From: Cyclina sinensis
Taxonomy: Eukaryota; Mollusca; Bivalvia; Venerida; Veneridae
Assembly: GCA_012932295.1 (NCBI GenBank)
Contig: JAAONU010000008.1
Location: forward strand, 36,756,949-36,820,948
DNA: 64,000 nucleotides
Direction of reading: 5' to 3'
The notes beneath the pieces are model-generated. The model saw nothing but the letters and a program-made list of their open reading frames with translations, was not told the origin of the DNA and made no database searches. Below are positions 63,801 through 64,000 of this stretch, piece after piece. A program made the translations under genes and the position numbers. Every line of letters starts with the position of its first letter. The first letter of the stretch is position 1.

Positions 63801-64000
63801 AGGCTTAATCAAAGGAAAACCTTATTAACACTCTAGAGACCTTTTTGATTAAGTCTTAATGGAAGTTGCTCAGAATGTTTGCCTTAATTATATCTTGTTC
63901 AGGTTCAAAAGCAGGTCATATAGGACCAGAAACTAGCTCACCAGGCAAAATCATTGGAAAACCGTCTTAACATTCTGGACACAACAATTTTGATCAGGTC
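60808..64000 (+). repeat. Higher-order tandem array (~0.91-0.98 kb units), runs off window
   Basis: Units begin CTGCGCGTTTTCAGTGGTTC at 60808, 61792, 62701 and 63631. Each opens with a stem CGCTGGA-TG-TCCAGCG followed by a GTCCGTCG run. Each contains about five to six diverged ~150 bp subunits with 'agaaactaggtcaccagaccaaatcaaagg' and 'tgaaagttgctcagaatgtttgcc'. Units 2-4 share a ~52 bp deletion not present in unit 1. The chemistry of the opening resembles pearl-type element ends, so it appears to be an element amplified in tandem. Confidence 0.9.

Overview
The window looks like nuclear DNA of a bivalve mollusc. This is inferred from the AT-rich sequence, short exons in long introns, tRNA-derived SINE-like repeats, and many 'pearl'-type elements with ~155 bp tandem cores, a repeat class known from bivalves. 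The species cannot be named from the sequence.

One complete gene dominates: WDR35 (IFT121), + strand, 30 coding exons from the ATG at 7298 to the stop at 49336-49338. The exons join in phase through 29 GT-AG introns into 1,181 codons. The product is a subunit of the IFT-A complex (retrograde intraflagellar transport and ciliary membrane-protein entry): WD40 beta-propellers, an alpha-solenoid, then a cysteine-rich zinc-binding C-terminus. Exon 1 encodes only eight residues and is separated from exon 2 by an 11.4 kb intron.

Intron 1 holds an antisense Ty3/Gypsy LTR retrotransposon (7438-16493) with nearly identical 252 bp LTRs and a perfect 5 bp target duplication. It is broken by two inverted-repeat elements. 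One carries a smaller MITE; the other carries a LINE 3' fragment. Later introns hold SINE-like copies, a hAT-like element six bases past a splice donor, foldbacks, and four short elements with a shared Helentron-like end structure. Intron 3 holds an unlisted exon-like WD-blade segment (21616-21720) with the same phases as exon 4.

Upstream of WDR35 (1-7297) there are LINE fragments, tRNA-derived repeats, a degenerate tandem repeat and one small ORF with a signal-peptide-like start. No gene is firmly supported there.

Downstream (50.1-64 kb) no host gene is recognised. The region holds tandem-core repeats, a 5S-rRNA-like repeat, a 2.2 kb pearl/Helitron-like element with its empty-site paralogues nearby, a cluster of inverted repeats, a LINE 3' fragment, and from 60.8 kb to the window end a satellite-like array of ~0.91-0.98 kb units that are themselves built from ~150 bp subunits.
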